NCBI GenBank assembly: GCA_027622555.1
Contig: JAQBYJ010000067.1
Span: 1 to 32,143 of the forward strand
From: Verrucomicrobiota bacterium
GTDB taxonomy: Bacteria; Verrucomicrobiota; Verrucomicrobiia; Opitutales; UBA2995
Direction of reading: 5' to 3'
Length of the DNA stretch: 32,143 nt
In this document: piece by piece, positions 16,902 to 24,508 of the stretch
Numbering within the stretch: position 1 is the stretch's first letter
Layout of the letters: every line of letters begins with the position of its first letter
The notes under the pieces: generated by a model
The model's input: only the letters and a program-made list of their open reading frames with translations
What the model was told of the DNA's origin: nothing
Databases searched by the model: none
Made by a program: the position numbers and the translations under genes

Positions 16902-19220
16902 ATGGTTAAAGTCCTTTATATCAGTTTTTATGACTTCATTAAAAGGCATGGTATCCTGCGGTTCTTACTTTCAACACGGCACTGCAGGGATGCAGTTGCC
17001 CTAGCTATAGGATCCGAATGGGTAGGGACGCCTCGCCGAGGTGTCCGAGGATTCTGTCGCCACTATTGCGGACGGCCCGGCGGTCCATCCCTACCCATTG
17101 AAGCTGTAACTGCCGGGCAAGTGCGTCTACCCTTGGTCGCTGCAATTATCAAATATTTGGGATCCGCCACCACGTATTTAATGGGTGCTCTCAGTATCCT
17201 GTTTTCAGGCCCGTCAGCATTATTGGCGGAAGCCACTCTGTTGGAGGGTTTTGAAGAGACTGTCGTTGTCGAAAATATCAATGCTGGCACCGCTATATCG
17301 ATCCTTCCCGACGGTCGCGTGATCTACGCTGAGCAAACCGGTTACCTGCGAATGGTGATTGATGAGCAATTACTGCCGGAACCGGTGCTAGATATTTCTG
17401 AGAAGTTGGATACGTATTGGGAGCGTGGATTAATTGGCGTTACCTACGATCCGGATTTTCCACTCTCTCCTTACCTCTATCTCGTTTATGTAGCCAAGGA
17501 GCCCTACACTCATCATGTAGTTAGTCGGTTTACTTTAGATGGGAATCGAGTGGACCCGGCAAGCGAGCGCATTCTTCTCAAAGGAGATGATCAGTCCAGG
17601 ATTGCGGGGCGTGTTCCGGCGGGTCACCAGGGGGGACCCATCCGTTTTGGACCGGACGGGAAATTGTATATTGCGAACGGCGAACACCTCAACGGAGAAG
17701 CATCTCAATCATTAACAACGATTCAGGGGAAAATACTCCGAATCAATCCCGATGGTTCCATCCCTAAGGACAATCCCTTTTATCGGCAAACCTACGGAAA
17801 ATACCGCTCCATTTACGCCATCGGAATTCGCAATCCCTGGGGCATGGATTTTATGCCGGGGACAACTCGTCTGTTTGAGTCGGATGTAGGCCAATCAACT
17901 TACGAGGAAATCAATGAGATCTTTTCGGGGCACAACTATGGATGGCCCAAGGCTGAAGGACCTTCAGCGCAAGGTGAATACACCAATCCGGTTTACCATT
18001 ATCCGACAACCGTAGGTCGCTGTATTGCGGGTGGAGTCTTTTATCCTCAAGCGGGCAACTTTCCAGAGCCATGGAAAGGAAAGTTCTTCTTCGTCGATTG
18101 GGCTTCTAACTGGGTGAAAGCGATTGATGTGAATGATCCAGGTGAGGTCTTGGATTTTGCAAGCGACCTGAATAAACCGGTTTGGAATGAAGTGCATCCG
18201 GACGGATCGATGTGGGTGATGAATCGCGGAACCATCTGGCGTGACGCGAACAAGTTTCAAGAGGACTCCGGTAGCTTGGTGGTATTTCGCTACACTGGCG
18301 AGAGTACTCAGAAACCGCCCGAACTTTACGCTGAAAGATTATCTGATCTTGGCATTTTCACTGATCTATCGAAACAAACGGTGCAGGATGGTTTTGTGGA
18401 GGCCAAAATGAATGCTCCTCCCTGGCTGCCCGGTTTGAAGGTTAGGACCTATTTCAAGCTGCCAGAAGGTAAGCGTATTCAACTTTCGTTCGGCGATGAG
18501 TGGATTATGCCTGAGCGGACGGTTATTGTGCAGCACTACTCAACCGTAGGCGGCTTGCCACACGAAACGCATGTATTTCGAGCCTTGCCTGACTTGAAGT
18601 TTCAAGCGGTTGCCTATCGCTGGAACAAGGAGGCTAATGAGAGTGTTGTAGTAAAGCGTGGGGAGATTGTTTCGCTCCCGGATGATTCGGGTATTCAATA
18701 CTTTTCTCCAGGCCCGGAAAGAAGTTTAAATCCTCAGCAGTCATTTTTGGGCTTTCTTCCAAAGATTAATATGCGGCAATTCAATACTGGCACCCAAATC
18801 AGCGATTGGAGTTCGATGGGGCTGCTGGATATTCGTTTTCGAGAGAAGGATATTTCGCGACTTGAACGATTGGCCTCTATAGAGGATCCCGAAGCAAGTC
18901 TCGAATTGAGAGCCCGCAGCTATTTGGATGTGAATTGTGCCAGCTGCCATCAACCGGGTGGACCTTCCAGGGGTAATTTCGATGCAAGGTTCATAACCGC
19001 GTTAGCGGATCAAAATATTATTCATGGAGAGTTGATGGCCGGCGATCTGGGAATTGAAGGAGCCAAGGTGGTTGTGCCAGGAGATCCCGATCGATCCATT
19101 TTGTTGCAAAGAATGACACACAAAGGTCCATTTAAAATGCCGCCGGTTTCTGTCCATAATGTGGAGTCACCCGCAATAGAAGTCATTGAAGCTTGGATAC
19201 GTGGGTTGGAAGATAATTGA
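16902..19220 (+). CDS. PQQ-type sugar dehydrogenase fused to cytochrome c
   Basis: The main domain (about residues 110-440) is a six-bladed propeller of the soluble aldose sugar dehydrogenase/YliI type: GTAISILPDGRVIYAEQTG, LIGVTYDPDFP, HQGGPIRFGPDGKLYIANGE, GKILRINPDGSIPKDNPF, IYAIGIRNPWGMDF and NYGWP. A beta-rich linker follows (about 480-640). A single cytochrome c domain then carries C679-A-S-C-H683 for heme and M746 (KMPP) as likely sixth ligand. Together they would oxidise a sugar or alcohol with PQQ and pass electrons to heme in the periplasm. The first ~70 codons of the longest frame run through a REP pair (17018-17098). GTG at 17121 or ATG at 17181 gives a better start, with the hydrophobic segment MGALSILFSGPSALLAEA acting as signal. 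The following gene begins at or within a few bases of the stop. Confidence 0.88.
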   Translation: MVKVLYISFYDFIKRHGILRFLLSTRHCRDAVALAIGSEWVGTPRRGVRGFCRHYCGRPGGPSLPIEAVTAGQVRLPLVAAIIKYLGSATTYLMGALSILFSGPSALLAEATLLEGFEETVVVENINAGTAISILPDGRVIYAEQTGYLRMVIDEQLLPEPVLDISEKLDTYWERGLIGVTYDPDFPLSPYLYLVYVAKEPYTHHVVSRFTLDGNRVDPASERILLKGDDQSRIAGRVPAGHQGGPIRFGPDGKLYIANGEHLNGEASQSLTTIQGKILRINPDGSIPKDNPFYRQTYGKYRSIYAIGIRNPWGMDFMPGTTRLFESDVGQSTYEEINEIFSGHNYGWPKAEGPSAQGEYTNPVYHYPTTVGRCIAGGVFYPQAGNFPEPWKGKFFFVDWASNWVKAIDVNDPGEVLDFASDLNKPVWNEVHPDGSMWVMNRGTIWRDANKFQEDSGSLVVFRYTGESTQKPPELYAERLSDLGIFTDLSKQTVQDGFVEAKMNAPPWLPGLKVRTYFKLPEGKRIQLSFGDEWIMPERTVIVQHYSTVGGLPHETHVFRALPDLKFQAVAYRWNKEANESVVVKRGEIVSLPDDSGIQYFSPGPERSLNPQQSFLGFLPKINMRQFNTGTQISDWSSMGLLDIRFREKDISRLERLASIEDPEASLELRARSYLDVNCASCHQPGGPSRGNFDARFITALADQNIIHGELMAGDLGIEGAKVVVPGDPDRSILLQRMTHKGPFKMPPVSVHNVESPAIEVIEAWIRGLEDN
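17018..17098. repeat. REP-like inverted pair (GTAGGGA heads)
   Basis: ATGGGTAGGGA (17018-17028) faces its exact complement TCCCTACCCAT (17088-17098). The left unit continues into CGCCTCGCCGAGGTGTCCG and the right unit, on the minus strand, into TGGACCGCCGGGCCGTCCG, so the two stems differ while the heads match. It lies in the 5' part of the sugar dehydrogenase ORF, probably upstream of the real start. Confidence 0.75.
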
Positions 19221-20212
19221 CGATGAATTCTCAAAGTAATTGTAGGAGGGGCTTTATGCCCCGATCGCTCGAAAGGCTACCAAAAAATCGCGGGATAAAC
19301 CCGCTCCTACAGTTTAGGAACTATAAGGTAGGAGTGAGGTTGTTATTTGTCACCAGACGGCTCGAAGATGTATATAAAGCTAAGGCAAGACGCCTGTGCT
19401 ACTTTATGCTGACTATTATTCTATTCGGATGCTCTCAGGAAAATAGTTCACCGTTCGTTATTCTCACCGACGGCATCGATGAAACTGCGGGCAATGTTCC
19501 ATGTTACATTATTACTACCCCAATAGCCACCTACTACCTTGAAAAGGAAGGTGGGGGACTTTCCAGCATGCTCGACGTCGAAGGAGTCGATTGGATAGGG
19601 TTTCATAAGGATCTAGGGACAGAGTCGAAGGGTGAATACCGTGGATTTCCCAACGCCATCCATAAACAGGATGGAAGTTATTTTCATGCTCGAAACGCAG
19701 GCACGGATCCATCCACTTCAACGATCACGATTCAAGAGCCCAATCGCATTCAAATCGTATTTACCTCTGAGAATGGACAATGGGAAGGTGTGTGGGATTT
19801 TTCACCGACGCACTGTGACTTTACCATGAATCGGGTGAGTCCCGGTCGGCAGTACTGGATTTTGTATGAAGGCGTTCCGGGAGGGAAGTTGGATAAGACG
19901 GACTTCTGGTATTCTTCGAAGGACGAAGTAGCTCATTCGATCGATGAAAAGCAGAACGATGATTTACCTGGCCCTGAATGGATAGCGTTTGGGGATGTCA
20001 CTTCGCCTCGAATGATAGTCCTGGTTAATCATTTGGACGATGTATTTCCTGACCGTTATTACAATATGCGGGATGAAATGACGGTATTTGGATTTGGTAG
20101 AGCCGGAGGTGAAAAATATTTGGATAGTCCACTCTCTTTCACTATTTGTTTCGTAGAGAGTACAGACTATCCGGTAGTTAAGGACTCTGTATTCACTCAA
20201 CTAAATCGATGA
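19217..20212 (+). CDS. Unknown lipoprotein, probable
   Basis: The longest frame (331 residues, TTG at 19217; ATG at 19223) has a lipobox at 69-72 (LFGC, with C72 the likely lipidated residue) after the hydrophobic YFMLTIILFG. The mature part (about 260 residues) is beta-rich, with several aromatic-rich strands: CYIITTPIATYYLEKEGGGLSSM, DWIGFHKD, FDFSP-like WEGVWDFSP, and GRQYWILYEGVPGG. I do not recognise the family. The stretch before the lipobox is built mostly of a REP pair (19241-19311) and a further repeat unit (19383-19402), so the original start has probably been displaced and is uncertain. The stop overlaps the next gene by 4 bp (ATGA), so the two are probably co-translated. Its place after the sugar dehydrogenase suggests a carbohydrate-related role, by context only. 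Confidence 0.65.
   Translation: MTMNSQSNCRRGFMPRSLERLPKNRGINPLLQFRNYKVGVRLLFVTRRLEDVYKAKARRLCYFMLTIILFGCSQENSSPFVILTDGIDETAGNVPCYIITTPIATYYLEKEGGGLSSMLDVEGVDWIGFHKDLGTESKGEYRGFPNAIHKQDGSYFHARNAGTDPSTSTITIQEPNRIQIVFTSENGQWEGVWDFSPTHCDFTMNRVSPGRQYWILYEGVPGGKLDKTDFWYSSKDEVAHSIDEKQNDDLPGPEWIAFGDVTSPRMIVLVNHLDDVFPDRYYNMRDEMTVFGFGRAGGEKYLDSPLSFTICFVESTDYPVVKDSVFTQLNR
19241..19311. repeat. REP inverted pair with TTTAT loops
   Basis: The left unit reads TGTAGGAG-GGGC-TTTAT-GCCCC-GATCG. The right unit, read on the minus strand, is TGTAGGAG-CGGG-TTTAT-CCCG-CGAT. Head and loop are the same while the stem differs on both sides in a pairing-preserving way. The unit pair recurs, with the heads turned inward, at 27496-27558. 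Confidence 0.85.
19383..19402 (-). repeat. REP-like unit (GTAGCACAGGCG head)
   Basis: Read on the minus strand: GTAGCACAGGCGTCTTGCCT. AGGC and GCCT can pair around the centre. It starts with the GTAG tetranucleotide like the other repeats but has its own stem. It lies within the doubtful 5' part of the lipoprotein ORF. Confidence 0.45.
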
Positions 20213-21258
20213 TCCACGGTTCCAATTTTAGAAAAGGTTGGGTATTGGCGTTCTTATTGACTTTCAATTCTTTTACTTTCGGACAATCACTTGATATAGA
20301 TGTGTGGTATGGTTCGGAGCAAAGCTTCGGACATCTGGGCGGTCATCCCCAGCGATGGGTAAACCTCTTGGGTCATGTATCACCGGGGGAAGAAATAGAG
20401 TCGCTTCACTTCTCGTTAAATGGGTCCGAACTTAGGGAGCTTTCTTTTCGTGAAGATTATAAACGCATCGCTCGCACCGGGGATTTCAATGTGGAGTTGC
20501 TTTGTTCGGAACTAAAATCCGGGAAAAACCTCCTTCACATTGTTGCCAAACACCAAAGCCAGGAATTGGTAACCGCCGATGTCACGGTTATCAATTATGT
20601 AGAAGGACCTGGCTGGGCGCTTCCCTATGAGATTCATTGGAGCGATGTAGAGGACATTCAGGATGTTGCGCAAATCGTCGACGGTAAATGGATTCTGACC
20701 GGAGCTGGAGTTCGAACAACAGATCGATACTATGATCGGGTGTTAGCATTTGGTGATGAACGTTGGGTTAACTACGAGGTTCAAACAACTGTGACGATTC
20801 ACGCGCTCACGCCTCCGAAATCCGGTCCAAACAAAACCAATGTCTCACACGCCGCGATTGCAACCAGGTGGCCGGGACACGATCCGGATGGAAACCAACC
20901 TACTGTAAAATGGCATCCACTAGGAGCGACTGCTGAATTCAGATTGGGTAGTGATCTCAGCCAATGCAGATGGCGAATTTTCGATGGCCAACAACATTTA
21001 CGCGTTGAGTCGGATCGTCGCCGACAAATTCAGTTTGAGAAACCGTACCATATGAAACACCGCGTGGAAACCCTGTCCAATGGGCACAGCCGCTTTCAAG
21101 TAAAACTATGGGCTGTAGGTGAAGAAGAGCCTGAGAACGCGGATTTAGAGCGGTGGGAAGAAAATGATGACGTTCAGGCAGGAAGTGTTCTGCTGCTTGC
21201 CCATTTTTCCGATGTCACCTTTGGAGATATACGGGTGATTCCAATAGATGCCAGATAA
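20209..21258 (+). CDS. Exported protein of unknown function, beta-sandwich-like
   Basis: The 349-residue product has a clear signal peptide (HGSNFRKGWVLAFLLTFNSF, cleavage near TFGQ). Residues about 28-130 look like an immunoglobulin/fibronectin-type domain with paired strands (HFSLNGSELRELSF, FNVELLCSELKSGKNLLHIVA). Residues about 135-345 resemble a concanavalin/DUF1080-like sandwich: WILTGAGVRTTDRYYDRVLAFGD, WVNYEVQTTVTIHAL, HAAIATRWPGHDPDG and a final VLLLAHFSDVTFGDIRVIPID. I cannot name the family or a catalytic residue. The gene overlaps the preceding lipoprotein gene by ATGA, a strong sign that the two act together, possibly in binding or processing a polysaccharide. About 128 bp separate it from the first sulfatase. 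Confidence 0.75.
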   Translation: MIHGSNFRKGWVLAFLLTFNSFTFGQSLDIDVWYGSEQSFGHLGGHPQRWVNLLGHVSPGEEIESLHFSLNGSELRELSFREDYKRIARTGDFNVELLCSELKSGKNLLHIVAKHQSQELVTADVTVINYVEGPGWALPYEIHWSDVEDIQDVAQIVDGKWILTGAGVRTTDRYYDRVLAFGDERWVNYEVQTTVTIHALTPPKSGPNKTNVSHAAIATRWPGHDPDGNQPTVKWHPLGATAEFRLGSDLSQCRWRIFDGQQHLRVESDRRRQIQFEKPYHMKHRVETLSNGHSRFQVKLWAVGEEEPENADLERWEENDDVQAGSVLLLAHFSDVTFGDIRVIPIDAR

Positions 21259-21385
21259 AGGATTTTTGAAAAGTACAGGTTGTTTTCTGAAAGCTTGGTG
21301 AATACAATCCTTGATCAGAGCTTTCTGCTATTGATCTGTTCTCAATACCTGATGATGCTCCCTTTTTTTAATCTATCCAACTTAC

Positions 21386-22873
21386 ATGCCTAAGAAATTC
21401 CTACAACCCCTCCACATTTCTGTGTTCATTGCTTTATTTTTTGGAGCGAGCCTCTCCGTAGCCAAAGACAAACCCAACATCCTGTTTATTTTCGCGGATG
21501 ATCACAGCTATGAAACGGTGCATGCCCATGGTTGCGAAGACATCCATACGCCCCATCTTGATACTCTGGCTGAATCGGGAGTTAGCTTTTACAACGCCTA
21601 TAATATGGGCGGTTGGAACGGAGCCATCTGTGTGGCTTCACGAACTATGATGCAAACGGGTCGATTTATCTGGAGGGCTCACCAAGTTGATAGCAAAGAG
21701 AAATTGCAGCAATTGGCCGAAAAGGGCCAAACCTGGCCTCAATTAATGGAGGCTGCGGGTTACGAGACCTACATGACCGGCAAATGGCACGTGAAGATTC
21801 CATCAGCCGATCTGTATCAAAACGCGATTCACGAAAGACCTGGAATGCCGAATCAGACACCTGAAGGCTACCTTCGGCCCATTGAAGGAGAACTGGATAA
21901 ATGGTCACCCTACGATCAGTCCTTTGAAGGATTTTGGCAAGGCGGCAAACATTGGAGCGAAGTGGTTGCCGATGATGCAGAACTGTTTTTGGACAAGGCA
22001 GCGGATAGTGAAAAACCCTTCTTCATGTTTTTAGCCTTCAATGCGCCTCACGATCCCCGTCAGGCACCCAAGCGTTTTGTGGATCTGTATCCTCAGGAGG
22101 AGATGGAAGTGCCAATCAATTATTTGCGTGAGTACCCCCACATGAAGGAAATGGGGATGTTGAGTTGGCGTAATTCTGATGGTAAAATTTCCATTTTACG
22201 AGATGAGAACCTGGCACCCATGCCGAGAACGGAATACTCCATTCGTGTGAACCGCCAGGAATACTATGCGATCATTTCACATATGGACGAGCAGATCGGA
22301 CGTATTATCGCCAAACTCAAGGAGACGGGGAAAATGGACAATACCTACATTTTTTTCTCAGCCGACCACGGCTTGTCCTGTGGAAATCACGGATTGCTAG
22401 GTAAACAGAACATGTATGAACACAGCGTGAAGGTCCCGTTTATGGTTGTTGGTCCGGACGTTCCAAAAGGCGAAGGCAGGGACGGATTTGTGCATGTGCA
22501 GGATGTCATGGCTACGGCGCTCGATTTGGGTGGCATTGAAAAGCCAGACTACGTCGAGTTCAGCAGCGTCATGCCCTTGATCAAAGACAGGAAGCAGGAG
22601 AGTCACTTAAAAGATACCCTTTATTTTGCGTATGAGATGGAGTTTCAACGTATGGTCAGAGTAGGGGATTACAAATTGGTTCTTTATCCTCAAGGACATG
22701 TGCTTCGCCTATTCAATGTGAAGAAAGATCCTGCCGAGATGCATGATCTGGTTGGGGACCCGGCCCAGTGGCCCCGAATTAAGAAAATGTTTCAAATTCT
22801 TCTTAAGTTGCAGGATGAAATGGAAGATGGTCTGGACCTGAAACCTTACTACCCGCAATTGGTCTCCAAGTAA
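21386..22873 (+). CDS. Exported S1-family sulfatase
   Basis: The 495-residue protein has a signal peptide (about 1-26, ending SLSVAK) and a full type I sulfatase fold. The N-terminal metal site is NILFIFADDHSYET. The formylglycine site is C82-V-A-S-R86 in AICVASRTMMQTGR. Substrate- and metal-binding pieces follow: YMTGKWHVK, FNAPHDPRQAP and IFFSADHGLSCGNHGLLGKQNMYEHSVKVPF. C82 must be oxidised to formylglycine by a maturase (FGE or anSME) that is not encoded in this window. The enzyme would cut a sulfate ester, most likely on a sulfated glycan in the periplasm or outside. The SulfAtlas subfamily cannot be fixed by eye. It starts a cluster of catabolic genes. Confidence 0.93.
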   Translation: MPKKFLQPLHISVFIALFFGASLSVAKDKPNILFIFADDHSYETVHAHGCEDIHTPHLDTLAESGVSFYNAYNMGGWNGAICVASRTMMQTGRFIWRAHQVDSKEKLQQLAEKGQTWPQLMEAAGYETYMTGKWHVKIPSADLYQNAIHERPGMPNQTPEGYLRPIEGELDKWSPYDQSFEGFWQGGKHWSEVVADDAELFLDKAADSEKPFFMFLAFNAPHDPRQAPKRFVDLYPQEEMEVPINYLREYPHMKEMGMLSWRNSDGKISILRDENLAPMPRTEYSIRVNRQEYYAIISHMDEQIGRIIAKLKETGKMDNTYIFFSADHGLSCGNHGLLGKQNMYEHSVKVPFMVVGPDVPKGEGRDGFVHVQDVMATALDLGGIEKPDYVEFSSVMPLIKDRKQESHLKDTLYFAYEMEFQRMVRVGDYKLVLYPQGHVLRLFNVKKDPAEMHDLVGDPAQWPRIKKMFQILLKLQDEMEDGLDLKPYYPQLVSK

Positions 22874-23006
22874 TCATTTAACTGCTTTGCAATCGCCCAA
22901 TCTTTCATGAAGGATAATGGTGGCATAGGAACCAAAAATCAGTTTAGTTATCCATTAATTTATTTTTCTTCAAAGTCCCAGCGGCTTCGAATTCAACCCA
23001 ATCAAA

Positions 23007-24359
23007 ATGATGAACACCCCAATAAATAGACGTAATTTCGTAAAAACAACCGCTGCTGCTGGAGCTGGTCTCCTCATCATGCCAAGCGGCTCACTCTTTG
23101 GGCAAAGCGCGGCGAGCAATAAACTGAACATCGCCCTGATCGGCGCTTATGGTCGAGCCACTGCCCACTACAATGTGCTAAAAACACAGAACGTAGTGGC
23201 TATTTGCGATGTGCATGACGACTACATGGCTATTGGTGCAAAGGAATTCCCCAAGGCCACACGCTACAAAGATTGGCGCAAAGCCCTTGACCAAAAGGAC
23301 GTTGATGCAGTCGTAATTTGCACACCCGATCATCTTCATGGTCACATCTCATCCTGGGCTTTGAACCGCGACTACCATGTCTATTGCGAAAAACCGCTTG
23401 GTAATTCTGTCCATGAGGCGCGCTACAATCGACTGAAGTGGCTTGAAAAGAAAGACAAGTTGGCCACTCAAGTGGGAACCCAAAGACATGCGATCGATAA
23501 TTTCGCCCGCGTAAGGGAGCTCATTCGTGATGGGGTAATCGGTGAATTGAAAGATGTACATGCCTGGGGCAATCGTGAGCTACGTGAACCTGGTTATCCG
23601 AAGAAAGAGGGCAAACCACCGGCAGGCCTTGATTGGGATCTCTGGCTTGGGCCGTCACCCTGGCATGATTATAATCCCCGCTATTACCAGAATCTTCCGG
23701 AAAAACCCGGCTCGAATTGCCTGAACTGGAATATGTTTTGGGACTTTGGCAGTGGCCAGATTGGTGACATGGGCGCTCATACCATGGATCTGGTTTGGAA
23801 CGCTCTGGATGCAGACTTACCTACTTCCGCTGAGGCCAAAGGTGAGGCCTTCAATCCCGAGGTAGTCCCGGTTGATATGCATTCATGGTTTATGATTCCG
23901 GCAAATGATTGGCGTGGAGAAGTTCGTGTCAATTGGTGGCAGGGGGCTATGAAGCCAAAGATGCCCAACAAATTTATCGATGTGACCAAGATTGGTCACG
24001 GTGGTATGTTCGTCGGTTCTGAAGGTGCCCTGGTTTGCGATTTCACCACGCGTGCCGTTTTACCTTACGGGAAAAATGCCAACATGACTTACTATCAACC
24101 GCGTCCGAAAAAGAAACTCGTTCCTCCATCCATTGGATTTCAAGAGGAATGGATCAATGCGGCGAAAACCGACATGAAGACCTCCTGTGATTTTGACTAT
24201 AATGGCAAAATGATGGAAATGATGTTCCTGGGTCTGGTTGCTTACAAAGCTGGTAAAAAAGTTCAGTATGATGGCAAAAAAGGCAAAATCGTCGGCAACC
24301 CGGAAGCTGGCAAGATGCTCAAGAAACATTACCGTGAAGGCTGGCCATTAAACGGCTGA
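23007..24359 (+). CDS. Tat-exported Gfo/Idh/MocA-family oxidoreductase
   Basis: The 450-residue protein starts with a twin-arginine signal, NRRNFVKTTAAAGAGLLIMP, so it is folded with cofactor in the cytoplasm and exported. The Rossmann domain follows: KLNIALIGAYGRATAHYNVL (about 39-58), then AICDVHD, VICTPDHLHG and the family's C-E128-K129-P130 motif in YCEKPLGNSV, where the lysine is catalytic. The C-terminal alpha/beta domain has WDFGSGQIGDMGAHTMDLVWNALD, with the usual D/H pair. Such enzymes oxidise or reduce sugars and derivatives with a tightly bound NAD(P). Exported members supply 3-keto-sugars to DUF1080 hydrolases in Bacteroides. Two adjacent ATG codons open the gene; both give the same signal. 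Confidence 0.92.
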   Translation: MMNTPINRRNFVKTTAAAGAGLLIMPSGSLFGQSAASNKLNIALIGAYGRATAHYNVLKTQNVVAICDVHDDYMAIGAKEFPKATRYKDWRKALDQKDVDAVVICTPDHLHGHISSWALNRDYHVYCEKPLGNSVHEARYNRLKWLEKKDKLATQVGTQRHAIDNFARVRELIRDGVIGELKDVHAWGNRELREPGYPKKEGKPPAGLDWDLWLGPSPWHDYNPRYYQNLPEKPGSNCLNWNMFWDFGSGQIGDMGAHTMDLVWNALDADLPTSAEAKGEAFNPEVVPVDMHSWFMIPANDWRGEVRVNWWQGAMKPKMPNKFIDVTKIGHGGMFVGSEGALVCDFTTRAVLPYGKNANMTYYQPRPKKKLVPPSIGFQEEWINAAKTDMKTSCDFDYNGKMMEMMFLGLVAYKAGKKVQYDGKKGKIVGNPEAGKMLKKHYREGWPLNG

Positions 24360-24380
24360 TTTAAATCCTTTGGTTTAATT

Positions 24381-24471
24381 TGTAGGAGCTGCTTCAGCTG
24401 CGATTCCCTGGGAACGCCAAGCCCCAGCTTGGCATCTAATAATTAAGATCGCAGCTGAAGCAGCTCCTACA
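24381..24471. repeat. Composite REP element: 24-bp inverted pair with a third hairpin inside
   Basis: A 24-bp sequence starting TGTAGGAGCTGCTTCAGC (24381-24404) returns as its perfect reverse complement at 24448-24471. Each half is a hairpin (AGCTG/CAGCT). Between them lies a separate hairpin, GCCAAGC-CCCA-GCTTGGC (24416-24433), preceded by GGAAC. A related but interrupted copy of that central unit is at 31581-31638. The element fills most of the gap between the oxidoreductase and the second sulfatase and could end transcription. Confidence 0.85.
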
Positions 24472-24508
24472 TTTTTGAAGTTTAAATTCACCACTTTTCC
24501 CTTGTTTT

